Below, in pieces: positions 8,460-17,837 of a stretch of 64,000 nucleotides of DNA. Source of the DNA: Sterolibacterium sp964500605 (GTDB lineage Bacteria; Pseudomonadota; Gammaproteobacteria; Burkholderiales; Rhodocyclaceae); assembly GCA_964500605.1 (NCBI GenBank), contig CAZCOS010000004.1, positions 1 through 64,000 of the forward strand, in the 5' to 3' direction. The first letter of the stretch is position 1. Each line of letters begins with the position of its first letter. The translations under genes were made by a program, and so were the position numbers. Under the pieces are notes generated by a model. The model saw only the letters and a list, made by a program, of their open reading frames with translations. It was not told where the DNA came from and made no database searches.

Positions 8460-9638
8460 TTACACCCCCATCTCTAAAGGCAAGACCTGCCAACGTCCTT
8501 CCTGCCAATGCAATTGACGGTCACAGCCTGCTTCCCGGACATTTTCCAGGCTTTCTCCAGGAAGGATGCTGATCACGATTTCACCCGCTGCGCGTAATGC
8601 AACGATGATTTCATTCAAGGCGAGACTCGCCTCACGGGTATCCGTTTTCAAGGGTGCGGCAATGGCGTGTCGTGCTTCTCGGATACCCACCTGCCGGGCC
8701 AATTCCCGCAGATCGAGGCTAAAGCCCGTTGCCGCACGATCGCGGCCAAAAGCCTGTCCCACCTTGTCATACCGCCCTCCCAGCGCAATCGCGCCGGGGT
8801 AACCCGCACAATAAGCGGCAAAGACAATTCCGCTGTGATAATGCAAGCCTCGCAGATCAGCAAGATCAATGCTGACCGGCAAATCCCCCAGTGAATCCGC
8901 GAGAGTCTGCAATTCATCCAGTGCCGCCTTGACCGCTGGGGAAGCCGGCAGAACAGCCCGGGCGCGTGAGAGCACTTCCACACCGCCATAAAGCCCCGGC
9001 AAAGCCAGCAGTGCCTTGCAACAGGATTCGGACAGATCCGCCGTCATTTCCTGCAAACCAGGTACGTCCTTGCCTTGCAACGCACCGCGAAGTGCCTCGA
9101 TCTGTTCGGAATCTAGGGAGGCCTCTTCCGTCAAAGCCCGAAAAACTCCCACATGACCCAGATCGATGCGCGTAGCCGCCACACCCGAAAGTTGTAGGGC
9201 ACGCGCCAGAAGTCGGAGAATTTCTGCATCAGCGTCAATCCCGGCGTGTCCATAAAGTTCCGCACCCAGCTGCAGGGGCTGGCGCGTTGCCGTCAGGCTG
9301 CTAGGGCGCGTATGCAGAACACTACCGCAATAACATAGACGTGCCACGCCCTGACGATTGAGCAAATGGGCGTCGATACGCGCGACTTGCGGCGCGATAT
9401 CGGCACGCACCCCCATCGTCCGCCCCGAAATCTGGTCGACCAGCTTGAAGGTGCGCAAATCCAGATCGCGCCCGCTACCTGTCAGGAGGGAATCGACATA
9501 TTCGAGCAAGGGCGGAATGACGTACTCGTAACCATGACGACGAAATTCGTCAAGAAGGGTTCGACGCAATGTTTCGACGTGCCAAGCCTCGGAAGGCAGT
9601 GCATCTTCGATTGCTTCGGGAAGGAGCCAGCGGTGCAT
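8460..9638 (-). CDS. hisZ: ATP phosphoribosyltransferase regulatory subunit HisZ
   Basis: 392 residues with a histidyl-tRNA-synthetase-like catalytic fold but no anticodon-binding domain. It begins MHRWLLPEAIEDALPSEA, has YEYVIPPLLEYVDSLL near residue 38, GVRADIAPQVARIDA near 75, and LRGLHYHSGIVFAAY near 263 in place of the HisS substrate motif. HisZ forms a complex with the short form of HisG and makes it sensitive to histidine feedback. Its presence predicts a short hisG elsewhere in the genome. The true hisS (25649-26944) is separate, which supports this call. The hisZ-purA order downstream of hflKC is common in Betaproteobacteria. Confidence 0.94.
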   Translation of the reverse strand: MHRWLLPEAIEDALPSEAWHVETLRRTLLDEFRRHGYEYVIPPLLEYVDSLLTGSGRDLDLRTFKLVDQISGRTMGVRADIAPQVARIDAHLLNRQGVARLCYCGSVLHTRPSSLTATRQPLQLGAELYGHAGIDADAEILRLLARALQLSGVAATRIDLGHVGVFRALTEEASLDSEQIEALRGALQGKDVPGLQEMTADLSESCCKALLALPGLYGGVEVLSRARAVLPASPAVKAALDELQTLADSLGDLPVSIDLADLRGLHYHSGIVFAAYCAGYPGAIALGGRYDKVGQAFGRDRAATGFSLDLRELARQVGIREARHAIAAPLKTDTREASLALNEIIVALRAAGEIVISILPGESLENVREAGCDRQLHWQEGRWQVLPLEMGV

Positions 9639-9647
9639 GGAAAAGTC

Positions 9648-9836
9648 TTATCTGAAAAAAAACAGCAGGATCAAACCGGACAGCATGGAAAAAAGCCCCA
9701 TGAAGCGGATCTGCCCATCGGCAAGCTCGCTGACGCGCCGGAATGTCTCGCGCCAGACCTTGGGGGCCAGAAAGGGCATCAAGCCCTCAAGAAGCAGCAT
9801 CAGCGCAAAGGCCTGCAGGAGAACAAGCAACGACAC
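9648..9836 (-). CDS. DUF2065 family small inner-membrane protein
   Basis: 62 residues with a GTG start. There are two hydrophobic segments (about 3-24 and 46-61) around a short polar loop (APKVWRETFRRVSELADGQIR). The pattern and the position right after hflC match the DUF2065 (YjeT-like) family. No biochemical function is established. It starts 5 nt after the hflC stop and ends 9 nt before hisZ, so it is part of the hflX-hflK-hflC transcript. Confidence 0.85.
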   Translation of the reverse strand: MSLLVLLQAFALMLLLEGLMPFLAPKVWRETFRRVSELADGQIRFMGLFSMLSGLILLFFFR

Positions 9837-9841
9837 AGTGC

Positions 9842-10738
9842 TTATTTCCCGACTTTCCCGGCCTTGCTGCTGCCGCCACCGCTGCTCTTGAAGTACTTAA
9901 AGAAATCCGTGCTGGGGTCCATCACCAGCACATCATTCTTGCTCTTGAAGCTATGCCGGTAAGCATCGAGACTACGGTAAAAATTGTAGAACTCCGGGTT
10001 CTGGCTGAAAGCGTGAGCATAAATGGCTGCCGCCTTGGCATCGCCTTCGCCCTTGATCTTCTGTGCATCACGATAGGCTTCAGCAATGATGACTTCACGC
10101 TGCCGATCTGCATCAGCCTTGATCTTTTCTGCGTCAGCCGCCCCTTGCGAGCGCAACTCGTTGGCGACCCGCTTGCGCTCCGTCTCCATCCGGCGATAGA
10201 CGGATTCGGAAACTTCCGGGGTGAAATCCACACGCTTCAGTCGCACGTCGATGATCTGCACGCCCAGGTTCCGGGCATCGGCATCAGCCTTGCGCTGTAC
10301 CTCGGCCATGACCTTGTCCCGCTCACCGGAAACAACATCATGGACCGTTCGACGGCCAAAAGCCTCCCGCAAACCCGAATTGACGGTTTGAGCCAATCGC
10401 GTCTTGGCGACAGTCTCATCGCCGCCGACACTGATGTAATACTGTTTGACGTCATTGATGCGCCACTTGACGTAAAAATCGACCTGAACCGGTTTCTTTT
10501 CAGCCGTCAGGAAGCGTTCAGGCTCTGGCGTATCCATGGTCAGGATGCGCTTGTCGAAAGTTCGCACATTCTGGATCAAGGGCCATTTCCAGTGCAGGCC
10601 GGGTTCATTGATGACATTGACCACTTCACCCAACTGGAAAACGATCGCGTAATAACGCTGATCGACCGTAAACAGACACATCGAAACCGTCACCATCACT
10701 GCGAAGAAGGCGGCCACGAAAGCAGGCAAACGATTCAT
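9842..10738 (-). CDS. hflC: HflC, modulator of FtsH protease
   Basis: 298 residues. One N-terminal membrane anchor (about 5-24) is followed by an SPFH/band-7 domain (YYAIVFQLGEVVNVINEPGLHWKWP) and a coiled-coil tail. With HflK it forms a large periplasm-facing cage around the FtsH protease in the inner membrane and tunes its access to membrane substrates. The ATG overlaps the hflK stop by 4 nt, which ensures equal synthesis of the two partners. The C-terminus ends in a Gly/Ser/Lys-rich stretch of low conservation. Confidence 0.95.
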   Translation of the reverse strand: MNRLPAFVAAFFAVMVTVSMCLFTVDQRYYAIVFQLGEVVNVINEPGLHWKWPLIQNVRTFDKRILTMDTPEPERFLTAEKKPVQVDFYVKWRINDVKQYYISVGGDETVAKTRLAQTVNSGLREAFGRRTVHDVVSGERDKVMAEVQRKADADARNLGVQIIDVRLKRVDFTPEVSESVYRRMETERKRVANELRSQGAADAEKIKADADRQREVIIAEAYRDAQKIKGEGDAKAAAIYAHAFSQNPEFYNFYRSLDAYRHSFKSKNDVLVMDPSTDFFKYFKSSGGGSSKAGKVGK

Positions 10739-12009
10739 GGACGATCTCCCCGGTCCCGCTGGCGCATGGCCGCATCACGCGAACGCGTCAAGCTGCCCTC
10801 CGATTTTTCTAATTGTGGTGGTACGGTATTCTGGATCGGTGTGGACGGATATTCCGCCACAGGTTCGTGGGGCGTCGTTGAAGCAACATTGGCTCCCGCA
10901 TTCGCAGCGGCCGGTGCTCCGGCGGCCTGCATCAGTTTATCCAGCGGCAGATAAAGCAGATTGTTGCCATTACGGGAATCCACAAGTACCTTACTGGTAC
11001 TCGACAAGACCTGCTGCACGGTATCCAGATACATGCGACTGCGCGTCACTTCGGGAGCCTTGCTGTATTCAACCAACACCTGCTTGAAACGACTGGCCTC
11101 CCCTTCTGCATTGGCAATCACACTCTGACGATAACCTTCCGCTTCCTGTTGCAGACGGGAAGCCGTCCCGCGTGCGCGAGGAATGACATCGTTAGCGTAA
11201 GCTTGACCTTCATTTTTCTGGCGTTCACGATCTTGCCCGGCCTTCACGGCATCATCAAAAGCCGCCTGAACCTGCTCCGGAGGTTGCGTGCTTTGAAGTG
11301 TGACCGCCGTCACGAGCACACCGGTTTCGTAACGATCCAGAATGTCCTGAATCAGTTTCGTGGTATTGGCAGCAATCTGCTCACGCCCTTCGTAAAGAAC
11401 GAAGTCCATCTTGTTCTTGCCAACGATCTCGCGAATGGCTGTTTCCGCCGCCCCCATCACGGCTTCATCCGGATGACGGTTCTTGAAAATGAAGTTTTGT
11501 GGGTCTTTGAGTCGGTACTGAACGGCAAACTGTACCATGACGATATTCTCGTCATCCGTCAGCATCAGGGCCTCTTTCAGCACCTTCGCCGAGCCCCGGT
11601 AGCCCACTTCGATGGTACGAACCCGAGAAAGATCCACAATTTCGTGCGTCTCGATCGGCCACGGCAGGCGCATGTTCGGGCCCGGCCCCGTAATCCGGTT
11701 GAAGCTGCCAAAACGCAGAACAAGGCCCCGCTGGCCTTCGTCGACAATATAAATACCGCTCCCCAACCACATGGCCAACACCAGCACGGCCATGAACAGA
11801 ATGCCCACACCAAACTGACGGGGGTTGAGCGATGGAGGCTCGGCATTCCCCCCTTGGCCGCCCCCATTCTTACCAAAAAAGCGGGTCAAGCGGCGATTGA
11901 CATCGCGCCAGAGTTCATCAAGATCGGGAGGGCCAGGATTACCCCGATTATTCCCCCCATTCCCTCCCGGATCAGGGCGAGGCCCCCAACCGTGATCATT
12001 CATGGACAT
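10735..12009 (-). CDS. hflK: HflK, modulator of FtsH protease
   Basis: 424 residues from the ATG at 12009 (MSMNDHGWGPRP). A longer TTG start at 12027 and an ATG at 12003 are also possible, and no clear Shine-Dalgarno decides. The N-terminal ~60 residues are Gly/Asn/Pro-rich, as usual for HflK. A membrane segment follows (about 66-88), then an SPFH domain (IVDEGQRGLVLRFGSFNRI) with coiled coil, and a Pro/Arg-rich tail. It is the partner of HflC in the FtsH-HflKC complex. Confidence 0.94.
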   Translation of the reverse strand: MSMNDHGWGPRPDPGGNGGNNRGNPGPPDLDELWRDVNRRLTRFFGKNGGGQGGNAEPPSLNPRQFGVGILFMAVLVLAMWLGSGIYIVDEGQRGLVLRFGSFNRITGPGPNMRLPWPIETHEIVDLSRVRTIEVGYRGSAKVLKEALMLTDDENIVMVQFAVQYRLKDPQNFIFKNRHPDEAVMGAAETAIREIVGKNKMDFVLYEGREQIAANTTKLIQDILDRYETGVLVTAVTLQSTQPPEQVQAAFDDAVKAGQDRERQKNEGQAYANDVIPRARGTASRLQQEAEGYRQSVIANAEGEASRFKQVLVEYSKAPEVTRSRMYLDTVQQVLSSTSKVLVDSRNGNNLLYLPLDKLMQAAGAPAAANAGANVASTTPHEPVAEYPSTPIQNTVPPQLEKSEGSLTRSRDAAMRQRDRGDRP

Positions 12010-12127
12010 GAGCATTGCTGCGATCAATTTTTTTACCCGAATTCAAATGCAAAAGAAGAAGGCCAGAAAAAACAAGAACCATCAACACATTGATGCGTAA
12101 CGAATTCTTGAAGTCTCAAACCGGCAG

Positions 12128-13315
12128 TCAGGGTTCATCTTTCAGGACTTCACCCGTCAGATCGGGCTGTATTGGATGTTCCGCGCCGAAGGAGGAGGAA
12201 CGATCAACACGCTCCAGATGTTCTCGCGTCACTTCGGTCAAAGCCTGTCGCAAAAGGTCCAGGCCCGCACCGGTACGCGCACTCAGGCGAATCTTGGAAA
12301 TTCTAGCATAGTCATCTCGCTCGACTGCGGGCTCAAGCGGGGTCGCATCGATCTTGTTCCAGACCACAATCTGCGGCACATCGGCCGCACCAATTTCATC
12401 GAGAACGGCATTCACAGCATCGATCTGACGATCGCGATCCGGGCTGGAAGAATCGACCACATGCAGCAACAAATCCGACCCGGCCGTCTCCTCCAGCGTC
12501 GCGTGAAAAGCCGCCACCAGCGCATGCGGCAAATCGCGGATGAACCCCACGGTATCCGAAAGCACGATCTGTCCGACTTCCGGAAGGTAAAGGCGGCGGG
12601 AAGTCGTATCCAGCGTCGCAAAAAGCTGATCGGCGGCATAACTGCCTGCCTTGGTCAGTGCATTGAACAGCGTCGACTTTCCTGCATTCGTATACCCCAC
12701 CAGCGAGACCGTCAGCACATCCCGACGCGTCCGGGCCCGTCGACGCACCGCCCGCTGCCGTTCCAGCTGCTTGAGCCGATCTTTGAGCATGGCCACGCGC
12801 TTGCCCAACAAACGGCGGTCGGTTTCCAGCTGTGTTTCACCAGGGCCACGCAAACCAATCCCGCCCTTCTGACGCTCCAGGTGGGTCCAACCTCGCACCA
12901 GACGCGTCGACAAATGCTGCAACTGCGCTAACTCGACTTGCAGTTTCCCTTCGTGGCTGCGGGCTCGCTGGGCAAAAATATCGAGAATCAAAGCGTTCCG
13001 ATCCACCACACGGCAATCCAGCACTTTTTCGAGATTGCGCTGTTGCCCAGCAGAAAGCTCATGATTGAACAGGACAATATCGGCTTGATGCAAACGAACC
13101 GCCTGAGCAATTTCCTCGGCCTTTCCCTTGCCGGCGTATGTCGCCGCATCGGGAGATTGACGTCGGCCACGGATCACCGCCTGGGCAGATGCGCCCGCAC
13201 TGGCCACCAACAATTCAAATTCCGCAAGATTTTCATCGAACCCGCTCTCGCCCAGATCCAGCTGAACAAGAATGGCCCGCGTTCCAGTCCGCGCGGCAAG
13301 GGAAGGATCAGACAT
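12128..13315 (-). CDS. hflX: Ribosome-associated GTPase HflX
   Basis: 395 residues. An N-terminal HflX domain carries the Gly-rich ATP-binding region (AGKGKAEEI, about 61) and the signature GIGLRGPGETQLETDRRL (about 147-164). The GTPase domain follows, with G1 GYTNAGKST (about 205), G3 DTVG and G4 NKID. HflX splits stalled 70S ribosomes under stress. In many proteobacteria it directly follows hfq. Here it is the first gene of the leftward hflX-hflK-hflC-DUF2065-hisZ-purA group, and hfq lies 8.6 kb away beyond a plus-strand block. Confidence 0.95.
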   Translation of the reverse strand: MSDPSLAARTGTRAILVQLDLGESGFDENLAEFELLVASAGASAQAVIRGRRQSPDAATYAGKGKAEEIAQAVRLHQADIVLFNHELSAGQQRNLEKVLDCRVVDRNALILDIFAQRARSHEGKLQVELAQLQHLSTRLVRGWTHLERQKGGIGLRGPGETQLETDRRLLGKRVAMLKDRLKQLERQRAVRRRARTRRDVLTVSLVGYTNAGKSTLFNALTKAGSYAADQLFATLDTTSRRLYLPEVGQIVLSDTVGFIRDLPHALVAAFHATLEETAGSDLLLHVVDSSSPDRDRQIDAVNAVLDEIGAADVPQIVVWNKIDATPLEPAVERDDYARISKIRLSARTGAGLDLLRQALTEVTREHLERVDRSSSFGAEHPIQPDLTGEVLKDEP

Positions 13316-13558
13316 GGGGAGCCCGGATTCTCGACCCCGGTACCCGGAGCCTAATCAAAGAAAAAGGCAAATTCATCATCGCGCTGCATCTTGCCACACT
13401 TGACGAGGTTCATCCATAAAACGCATCAGAAAATGCGCGAACACCGCTCACCTCGGCACCCCCCACGAAGCCGGACTAGAATCCAGGCCTACCTTCTGTA
13501 ACCACTGCAACCATCAGTTTCGCCGACGCTGCCCCCCTTATTCAACGCCCCCTTCTCA

Positions 13559-14758
13559 ATGAAACAATCACGATGGGACATTTTTTGTAATGTCATCGAC
13601 AACTTCGGTGATATTGGGGTCTGCTGGCGACTGGCGCGACAACTGGCGTCGGAAGGTGGCGGAAACCGACGGGTACGCCTCTGGATCGACCAACCGGATC
13701 GGCTTCAAGCACTTTGCCCGGCCTTTGATCTGGAACGAGCGCATACCGAGCACGAACAGTTTGTACAAGGACTGTTCGTCCGATCCTGGCCCCCTGATTT
13801 CCCGATTCTTTCTGACGATGAAGTGGCCGATATCGTCATCGAAGCCTTTGCCTGTACCCTGCCGGAAGCCTACCTCAGTGCCATGGCCCGCCGCGAGAAA
13901 AAACCCCGATGGATCAACCTCGAATATCTCAGTGCGGAAAGCTGGGTGGCTAATTGCCACCAGGGCCGCTCGCCGCATCCGAAACTCCCCCTGACCCGCC
14001 ATTTCTTTTTCCCGGGCTTCGAAGCGACAACGGGAGGCTTGCTGCGCGAACCCGGGCTTTTCGAACGCCGCGACCACTGGCGTGTTCTGCATTCCTTAGC
14101 AGAACAAGGGCAACAACTCGGCTTGCCCGACAAGGACATGGCGGATGAAAGCAGTTTGAAGGTATCTCTCTTTGCCTATCCCAATCCGGTTTTGCCGGTG
14201 CTGCTTCAATGCTGGGTTGAAGGACAACAATCCGTTCACTGTCTGGTTCCGGAGGGGCTGGCCCTATCCCAGATCAGAAAACTCCCCGATTTTTCTGCTC
14301 TAACCCAAGGCAAGCCGATGCGTCGTGGGCGACTGACCTTGCACGCCCTGCCTTTCGTGCCCCAGGAAGACTTCGACCTTCTACTCTGGCATTGCGATCT
14401 GAATTTCGTCCGGGGCGAAGATTCTCTCGTCCGCGCACAATGGGCCGCCCGCCCCATGATCTGGCACATCTACCCTCAAGAGGAAGCTGCCCATCTCGCC
14501 AAATTAAAGGCATTTCTCGAGCATTACACCGCTTCGCTGGATGAAGCCCCCGCCCGAGCCCTATACGATTTTTGGGAAATGTGGAATGCGGAATACGCAA
14601 CAAACTCACCGGAAAAGGAAAAAGTGAGAGCACGCTGGCAAGCCTTTTCAGACCATCTCCCCCGGATCAGGGCACACACAGAAGACTGGTGTACGCGACT
14701 TTCCAGACAGGAAGATCTGGCCACGCAACTGATACGGTTCTGCGAAAAACAAATATAA
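13559..14758 (+). CDS. earP: EF-P arginine rhamnosyltransferase EarP
   Basis: 399 residues of the former DUF2331 family (glycosyltransferase GT104). The N-terminal motif DIFCNVIDNFGDIGVCWRLA contains Asp14 and Asp18, matching the catalytic aspartates known in EarP. The sugar-binding NFVRGEDSLVRAQWA motif lies near residue 280. EarP transfers rhamnose from dTDP-rhamnose to Arg32 of EF-P. efp follows 34 bp downstream and carries Arg32, which confirms the pairing. It is divergent from hflX across a 243-bp intergenic region in which no confident promoter was recognised. Confidence 0.96.
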   Translation: MKQSRWDIFCNVIDNFGDIGVCWRLARQLASEGGGNRRVRLWIDQPDRLQALCPAFDLERAHTEHEQFVQGLFVRSWPPDFPILSDDEVADIVIEAFACTLPEAYLSAMARREKKPRWINLEYLSAESWVANCHQGRSPHPKLPLTRHFFFPGFEATTGGLLREPGLFERRDHWRVLHSLAEQGQQLGLPDKDMADESSLKVSLFAYPNPVLPVLLQCWVEGQQSVHCLVPEGLALSQIRKLPDFSALTQGKPMRRGRLTLHALPFVPQEDFDLLLWHCDLNFVRGEDSLVRAQWAARPMIWHIYPQEEAAHLAKLKAFLEHYTASLDEAPARALYDFWEMWNAEYATNSPEKEKVRARWQAFSDHLPRIRAHTEDWCTRLSRQEDLATQLIRFCEKQI

Positions 14759-14759
14759 T
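14754..14759 (+). promoter_or_regulatory. Possible -10 element for efp
   Basis: A perfect TATAAT overlaps the earP stop codon and lies 33 bp before the efp ATG. The best -35 candidate (CTGATA, 19 bp upstream) is poor. It may give efp extra transcription independent of earP. Confidence 0.4.
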
Positions 14760-14792
14760 TGCGGATTCACTTATTTTTGCAGGATTTTTCCG

Positions 14793-15350
14793 ATGAAAAC
14801 CGCACAAGAACTTCGCACGGGCAACGTCATCATGGTCGGCAGCGAGCCGATGGTCGTTCTCAAGGCTGAATACAACAAATCCGGACGTAATTCCGCCGTT
14901 GTGAAGATGAAGATGAAAAACCTGCTCACGGGTTCCGGCACGGAGACCGTCTACAAAGCAGATGACAAATTCGAAGTCGTCGTACTCGACCGCAAGGAAG
15001 TGACTTATTCCTACTACGCCGAACCTTCCTACGTTTTCATGGATGCCGAATATAACCAGTTCGAAGTTGACGCCGAAAATATGGGCGACGCGTTGAACTA
15101 TCTGGAAGATGGCATGCCCTGCGAAGTCGTTTTCTACAACGGCAAGGCCATCTCGACCGAACTGCCGACTTCGGTTGTTCGTGAAGTCACCTACACCGAA
15201 CCGGCCGTCAAGGGCGATACCTCCGGCAAGGTCATGAAACCAGCCAAAATCTCCACCGGCTTTGAGTTGCCCGTCCCGCTGTTCGTCGACATCGGCGACA
15301 AGATCGAAATCGACACCCGCACTGGCGAATACCGTAACCGCGTGAAATAA
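14793..15350 (+). CDS. efp: Elongation factor P (Arg32 type)
   Basis: 185 residues, three beta-barrel domains. The modification loop reads KSGRNSAVV, with arginine at residue 32 where E. coli-type EF-P has lysine. Arg32 is the EarP rhamnosylation site, and earP lies directly upstream. EF-P binds between the ribosomal P and E sites and relieves stalling at polyproline. The C-terminal domain ends IGDKIEIDTRTGEYRNRVK, the standard EF-P ending. Confidence 0.98.
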   Translation: MKTAQELRTGNVIMVGSEPMVVLKAEYNKSGRNSAVVKMKMKNLLTGSGTETVYKADDKFEVVVLDRKEVTYSYYAEPSYVFMDAEYNQFEVDAENMGDALNYLEDGMPCEVVFYNGKAISTELPTSVVREVTYTEPAVKGDTSGKVMKPAKISTGFELPVPLFVDIGDKIEIDTRTGEYRNRVK

Positions 15351-15409
15351 CCCAGACAGCAAAAAATAAAACGTCGCTCCACCTTCTGCCTGACACCCCG
15401 GAAATCGAT

Positions 15410-15437
15410 GGAACCGATTCACCAGGATTTAGTCTCA
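15410..15437 (+). promoter_or_regulatory. Candidate sigma-E autoregulatory promoter of rpoE
   Basis: GGAACC at 15410-15415 and TCTCA at 15433-15437, with about 17 bp between, resemble the sigma-E consensus (GGAACTT, ~16 bp, TCTRA). Transcription would start near 15443, leaving almost no leader for a GTG start at 15446. This favours the GTG at 15458. Autoregulation of rpoE by its own product is standard in the family. Confidence 0.5.
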
Positions 15438-15457
15438 CCCGGTCGGTGCATGCCAAA

Positions 15458-16063
15458 GTGAGTGTCAGTGACCGCGAAACCGATCAAGCTCTGGTCGAAC
15501 GTGTTCAGCAAGGGGACAAGCAGGCATTCGGTCTGCTTGTCTCCAAATATCAGCGCAGGCTGATTCGTCTGATTTCACGTCTCATCAGAGACCCGGCTGA
15601 AGTCGAGGACGTTGCCCAGGAAGCCTTCATCAAGGCTTATCGGGCTCTACCGGGGTTTCGTGGCGAAAGCGCGTTCTACACCTGGCTGTACCGGATTGGC
15701 ATCAACACCGCTAAAAACCATCTGGCATCGCGAGGCAGACGTGTCCCAACTTCTACCGACTTCGATTCCGAAGAAGCAGAAAACTTCGACGACGGCGAAC
15801 GTCTGCGTGACCCCAACACGCCTGAGCGTATCCTCATGTCCAAGCAGATCGGTGCTACCGTGAATGCCGCCATGGAAGCCCTTCCGGAAGATCTGCGTAA
15901 CGCCATCGTCCTGCGGGAAATCGATGGGCTAAGCTACGAAGAAATTGCACAGGTCATGGATTGTCCAATCGGCACGGTCCGCTCCCGTATCTTTCGCGCA
16001 CGCGAGGCCATTTCCGAGAAACTCAAGCCCCTGCTCGATGCAGCACCAGACAAACGCTGGTGA
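15458..16063 (+). CDS. rpoE: RNA polymerase sigma-E factor (ECF, RpoE/AlgU type)
   Basis: 201 residues from the GTG at 15458 (an in-frame GTG at 15446 is also possible). Sigma region 2 covers about 20-90 (DPAEVEDVAQEAFIKAYRALPGFRGESAFYTWLYRIGIN), and region 4 about 135-185 (LPEDLRNAIVLREIDGLSYEEIAQVM, GTVRSRIFRARE). It directs transcription of the envelope-stress regulon. It heads an operon with its anti-sigma factor, MucB and RseC. Confidence 0.95.
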   Translation: MSVSDRETDQALVERVQQGDKQAFGLLVSKYQRRLIRLISRLIRDPAEVEDVAQEAFIKAYRALPGFRGESAFYTWLYRIGINTAKNHLASRGRRVPTSTDFDSEEAENFDDGERLRDPNTPERILMSKQIGATVNAAMEALPEDLRNAIVLREIDGLSYEEIAQVMDCPIGTVRSRIFRAREAISEKLKPLLDAAPDKRW

Positions 16064-16143
16064 GAGAATCATGATGAACCCTAATGAATCGTGAGAATCG
16101 TGATCCCGCACCCACGAACAATCGGCCCACCGAGGAGATGACC

Positions 16144-16707
16144 ATGAAAGCCGAACTCTCTTCCCTGATCGACGGCGAACTTGACGAAGCCGACCAGCAC
16201 AAGCTTTTCACGGTACTACGGGAAGGAGATGACCTGCGCGCAGCCTGTCGTGAATACCACCTGATCGGTGATGCAATCCGCCGAACGCCTCATCTAGACA
16301 TAGATCTGACTGCCCGCGTCATGTCCGAACTCGCGCATGAACCGACGGTACTGGCCCCGTCTATTCCAAAGCGAAGCACGACAGAATCGATTCCCAACCC
16401 TTGGACCCAAGGTCTTCTGCGCATTGCAGCTGCTGTTTCCGGTGTGGCCGTTGTCGGCTGGCTGGCGCTGAACGCACCCTCTGCGCCAAACGAAAAATCC
16501 ACGCTGGCCTCGGTTCCCCCTACAACGACCACTTCACTTGCCGCCGCGTCTCAAGCCGCCTCCCCGCCCCCGACTGCCACTGCCTCAGTCTCCTCGGAAC
16601 AAGCCGAAAGCATGCAGCCCTATCTGATGGCGCACCAGACCTATTCCCCCGGCAGCCGCTTTGATGGCGGTGCGGGTTACGTCCGAACGGTTGCCTCGGT
16701 CCGATGA
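16144..16707 (+). CDS. rseA: Anti-sigma-E factor RseA/MucA
   Basis: 187 residues. The N-terminal cytoplasmic sigma-binding domain begins MKAELSSLIDGELDEAD and contains REYHLIGDAIR. One membrane segment lies at about 92-112. The periplasmic tail is Ala/Pro/Ser/Thr-rich and ends in a conserved-looking YVRTVASVR. A GAGGAG Shine-Dalgarno sits 6 nt before the ATG at 16144, which decides this start over upstream in-frame ATGs (16084, 16138). It holds RpoE at the membrane until cleaved by site-1 and site-2 proteases. Confidence 0.93.
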   Translation: MKAELSSLIDGELDEADQHKLFTVLREGDDLRAACREYHLIGDAIRRTPHLDIDLTARVMSELAHEPTVLAPSIPKRSTTESIPNPWTQGLLRIAAAVSGVAVVGWLALNAPSAPNEKSTLASVPPTTTTSLAAASQAASPPPTATASVSSEQAESMQPYLMAHQTYSPGSRFDGGAGYVRTVASVR

Positions 16708-17795
16708 ATACTTTCGGTGTACCCATGCGGTGTTCACACCCCGCACTGCCCCATTCTTCATCCGGAGAAGCACACCGCTTTTTCCGGATACCTCACCTTC
16801 CTCGCGTCTTTCTGCTCTCTCCGGCCTACCTTTACACCGCTCTCTGCCTTGTTTTGAGCAGCCCGATCGCCCAGGCGGCCACGCCTCAAGATGGGCTTTA
16901 CTGGCTGGAACGCGTGGTTTCCGCTTCTCGTGAGCAAAATTACAGCGGCGTCTTTGTCTATCGTCATGCGGGCCGGGGCGAAACCTCACGCATCACCCAC
17001 CGCGTGGCGGAAGGCCGCGAACACGAACGCCTCGAAGTGCTCGACGGCAGCCCGAGAGAGATCATCCGCGATAACGACGAAGTCAAATGCTACCTTCCCG
17101 AAACCCGCACCCTTATCGTCGAAAAACGAGGACGACGCCCGAATTTCCCGATGGTACTACCCACGTCGGCTGCCGGGCTTTCGGAGCACTACTACATCCG
17201 TAAAGGCCCCGTCGAACGCATTGCTGGCCGGGATGCCCAGCTTGTCCTGCTCGAACCACGCGACACCTTGCGCTACGGTCACAAATTCTGGGTCGACACT
17301 CAAAGCGGACTCCTGCTCAAGGCAGGGATGATCAATGAAAACAATGAATCCGTTGAAACCTTCGCCTTCACCCAGCTCCAGGTTGGTCTCAACATTTCGC
17401 CTGAACTCCTGAAATCCAGCTTCGATCAGGACATGCCCCATTGGAATGTCGTCAATCTACAGGCGCAGCCACCGGGCAAACGCAAGGAGCAATGGCTGTT
17501 CAAGGTTCAATTACCTGGTTTCCGGAAAATTGCCGACATGCGGCGCAATTTCTTCAAAAAACACCGGATTTCCAAAGATCACGATACTTCCCACATCATC
17601 TTCTCCGATGGGATCGCCACCATTTCAGTCTTCATCGAACCGCGCGCCCAGAGGCCGGAAATAGACGAAACCGCGATGGGCATGCTCAATCTCTATCGTC
17701 GCACCTTGGAAGATCAAACAATCCTCCTCATGGGGGAAGTCCCTCGCAGCACCCTGAAAACCTTCGGCGACGGCATCGAACTGCGCAACAAGTAA
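16704..17795 (+). CDS. mucB: Sigma-E regulatory protein MucB/RseB
   Basis: 363 residues. It has a long N-terminal leader with a hydrophobic signal segment ending near SSPIAQA (about 51-58), then the two MucB/RseB domains: YWLERVVSASREQNYSGVFVYRH (about 66-88) and a C-terminal domain with SHIIFSDGIATISVFIEP. In the periplasm it shields RseA from proteolysis and senses lipid or LPS stress. The ATG overlaps the rseA stop by 4 nt. The signal peptide is unusually long for the family, so a later start is possible, although no better ATG was seen. Confidence 0.93.
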   Translation: MNTFGVPMRCSHPALPHSSSGEAHRFFRIPHLPRVFLLSPAYLYTALCLVLSSPIAQAATPQDGLYWLERVVSASREQNYSGVFVYRHAGRGETSRITHRVAEGREHERLEVLDGSPREIIRDNDEVKCYLPETRTLIVEKRGRRPNFPMVLPTSAAGLSEHYYIRKGPVERIAGRDAQLVLLEPRDTLRYGHKFWVDTQSGLLLKAGMINENNESVETFAFTQLQVGLNISPELLKSSFDQDMPHWNVVNLQAQPPGKRKEQWLFKVQLPGFRKIADMRRNFFKKHRISKDHDTSHIIFSDGIATISVFIEPRAQRPEIDETAMGMLNLYRRTLEDQTILLMGEVPRSTLKTFGDGIELRNK

Positions 17796-17837
17796 GTTCC
17801 CGAAAACCGCCGCCCTTTCCTTTCGCAAGGCTTCGCC

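Noticed and set aside
7366..8517. Plus-strand ORF of 383 codons opposite purA
   Set aside because: Antisense shadow of a conserved gene in GC-rich DNA.
9743..10954. Plus-strand ORF of 403 codons opposite hflC/hflK
   Set aside because: Antisense shadow; hflC and hflK are unmistakable on the minus strand.
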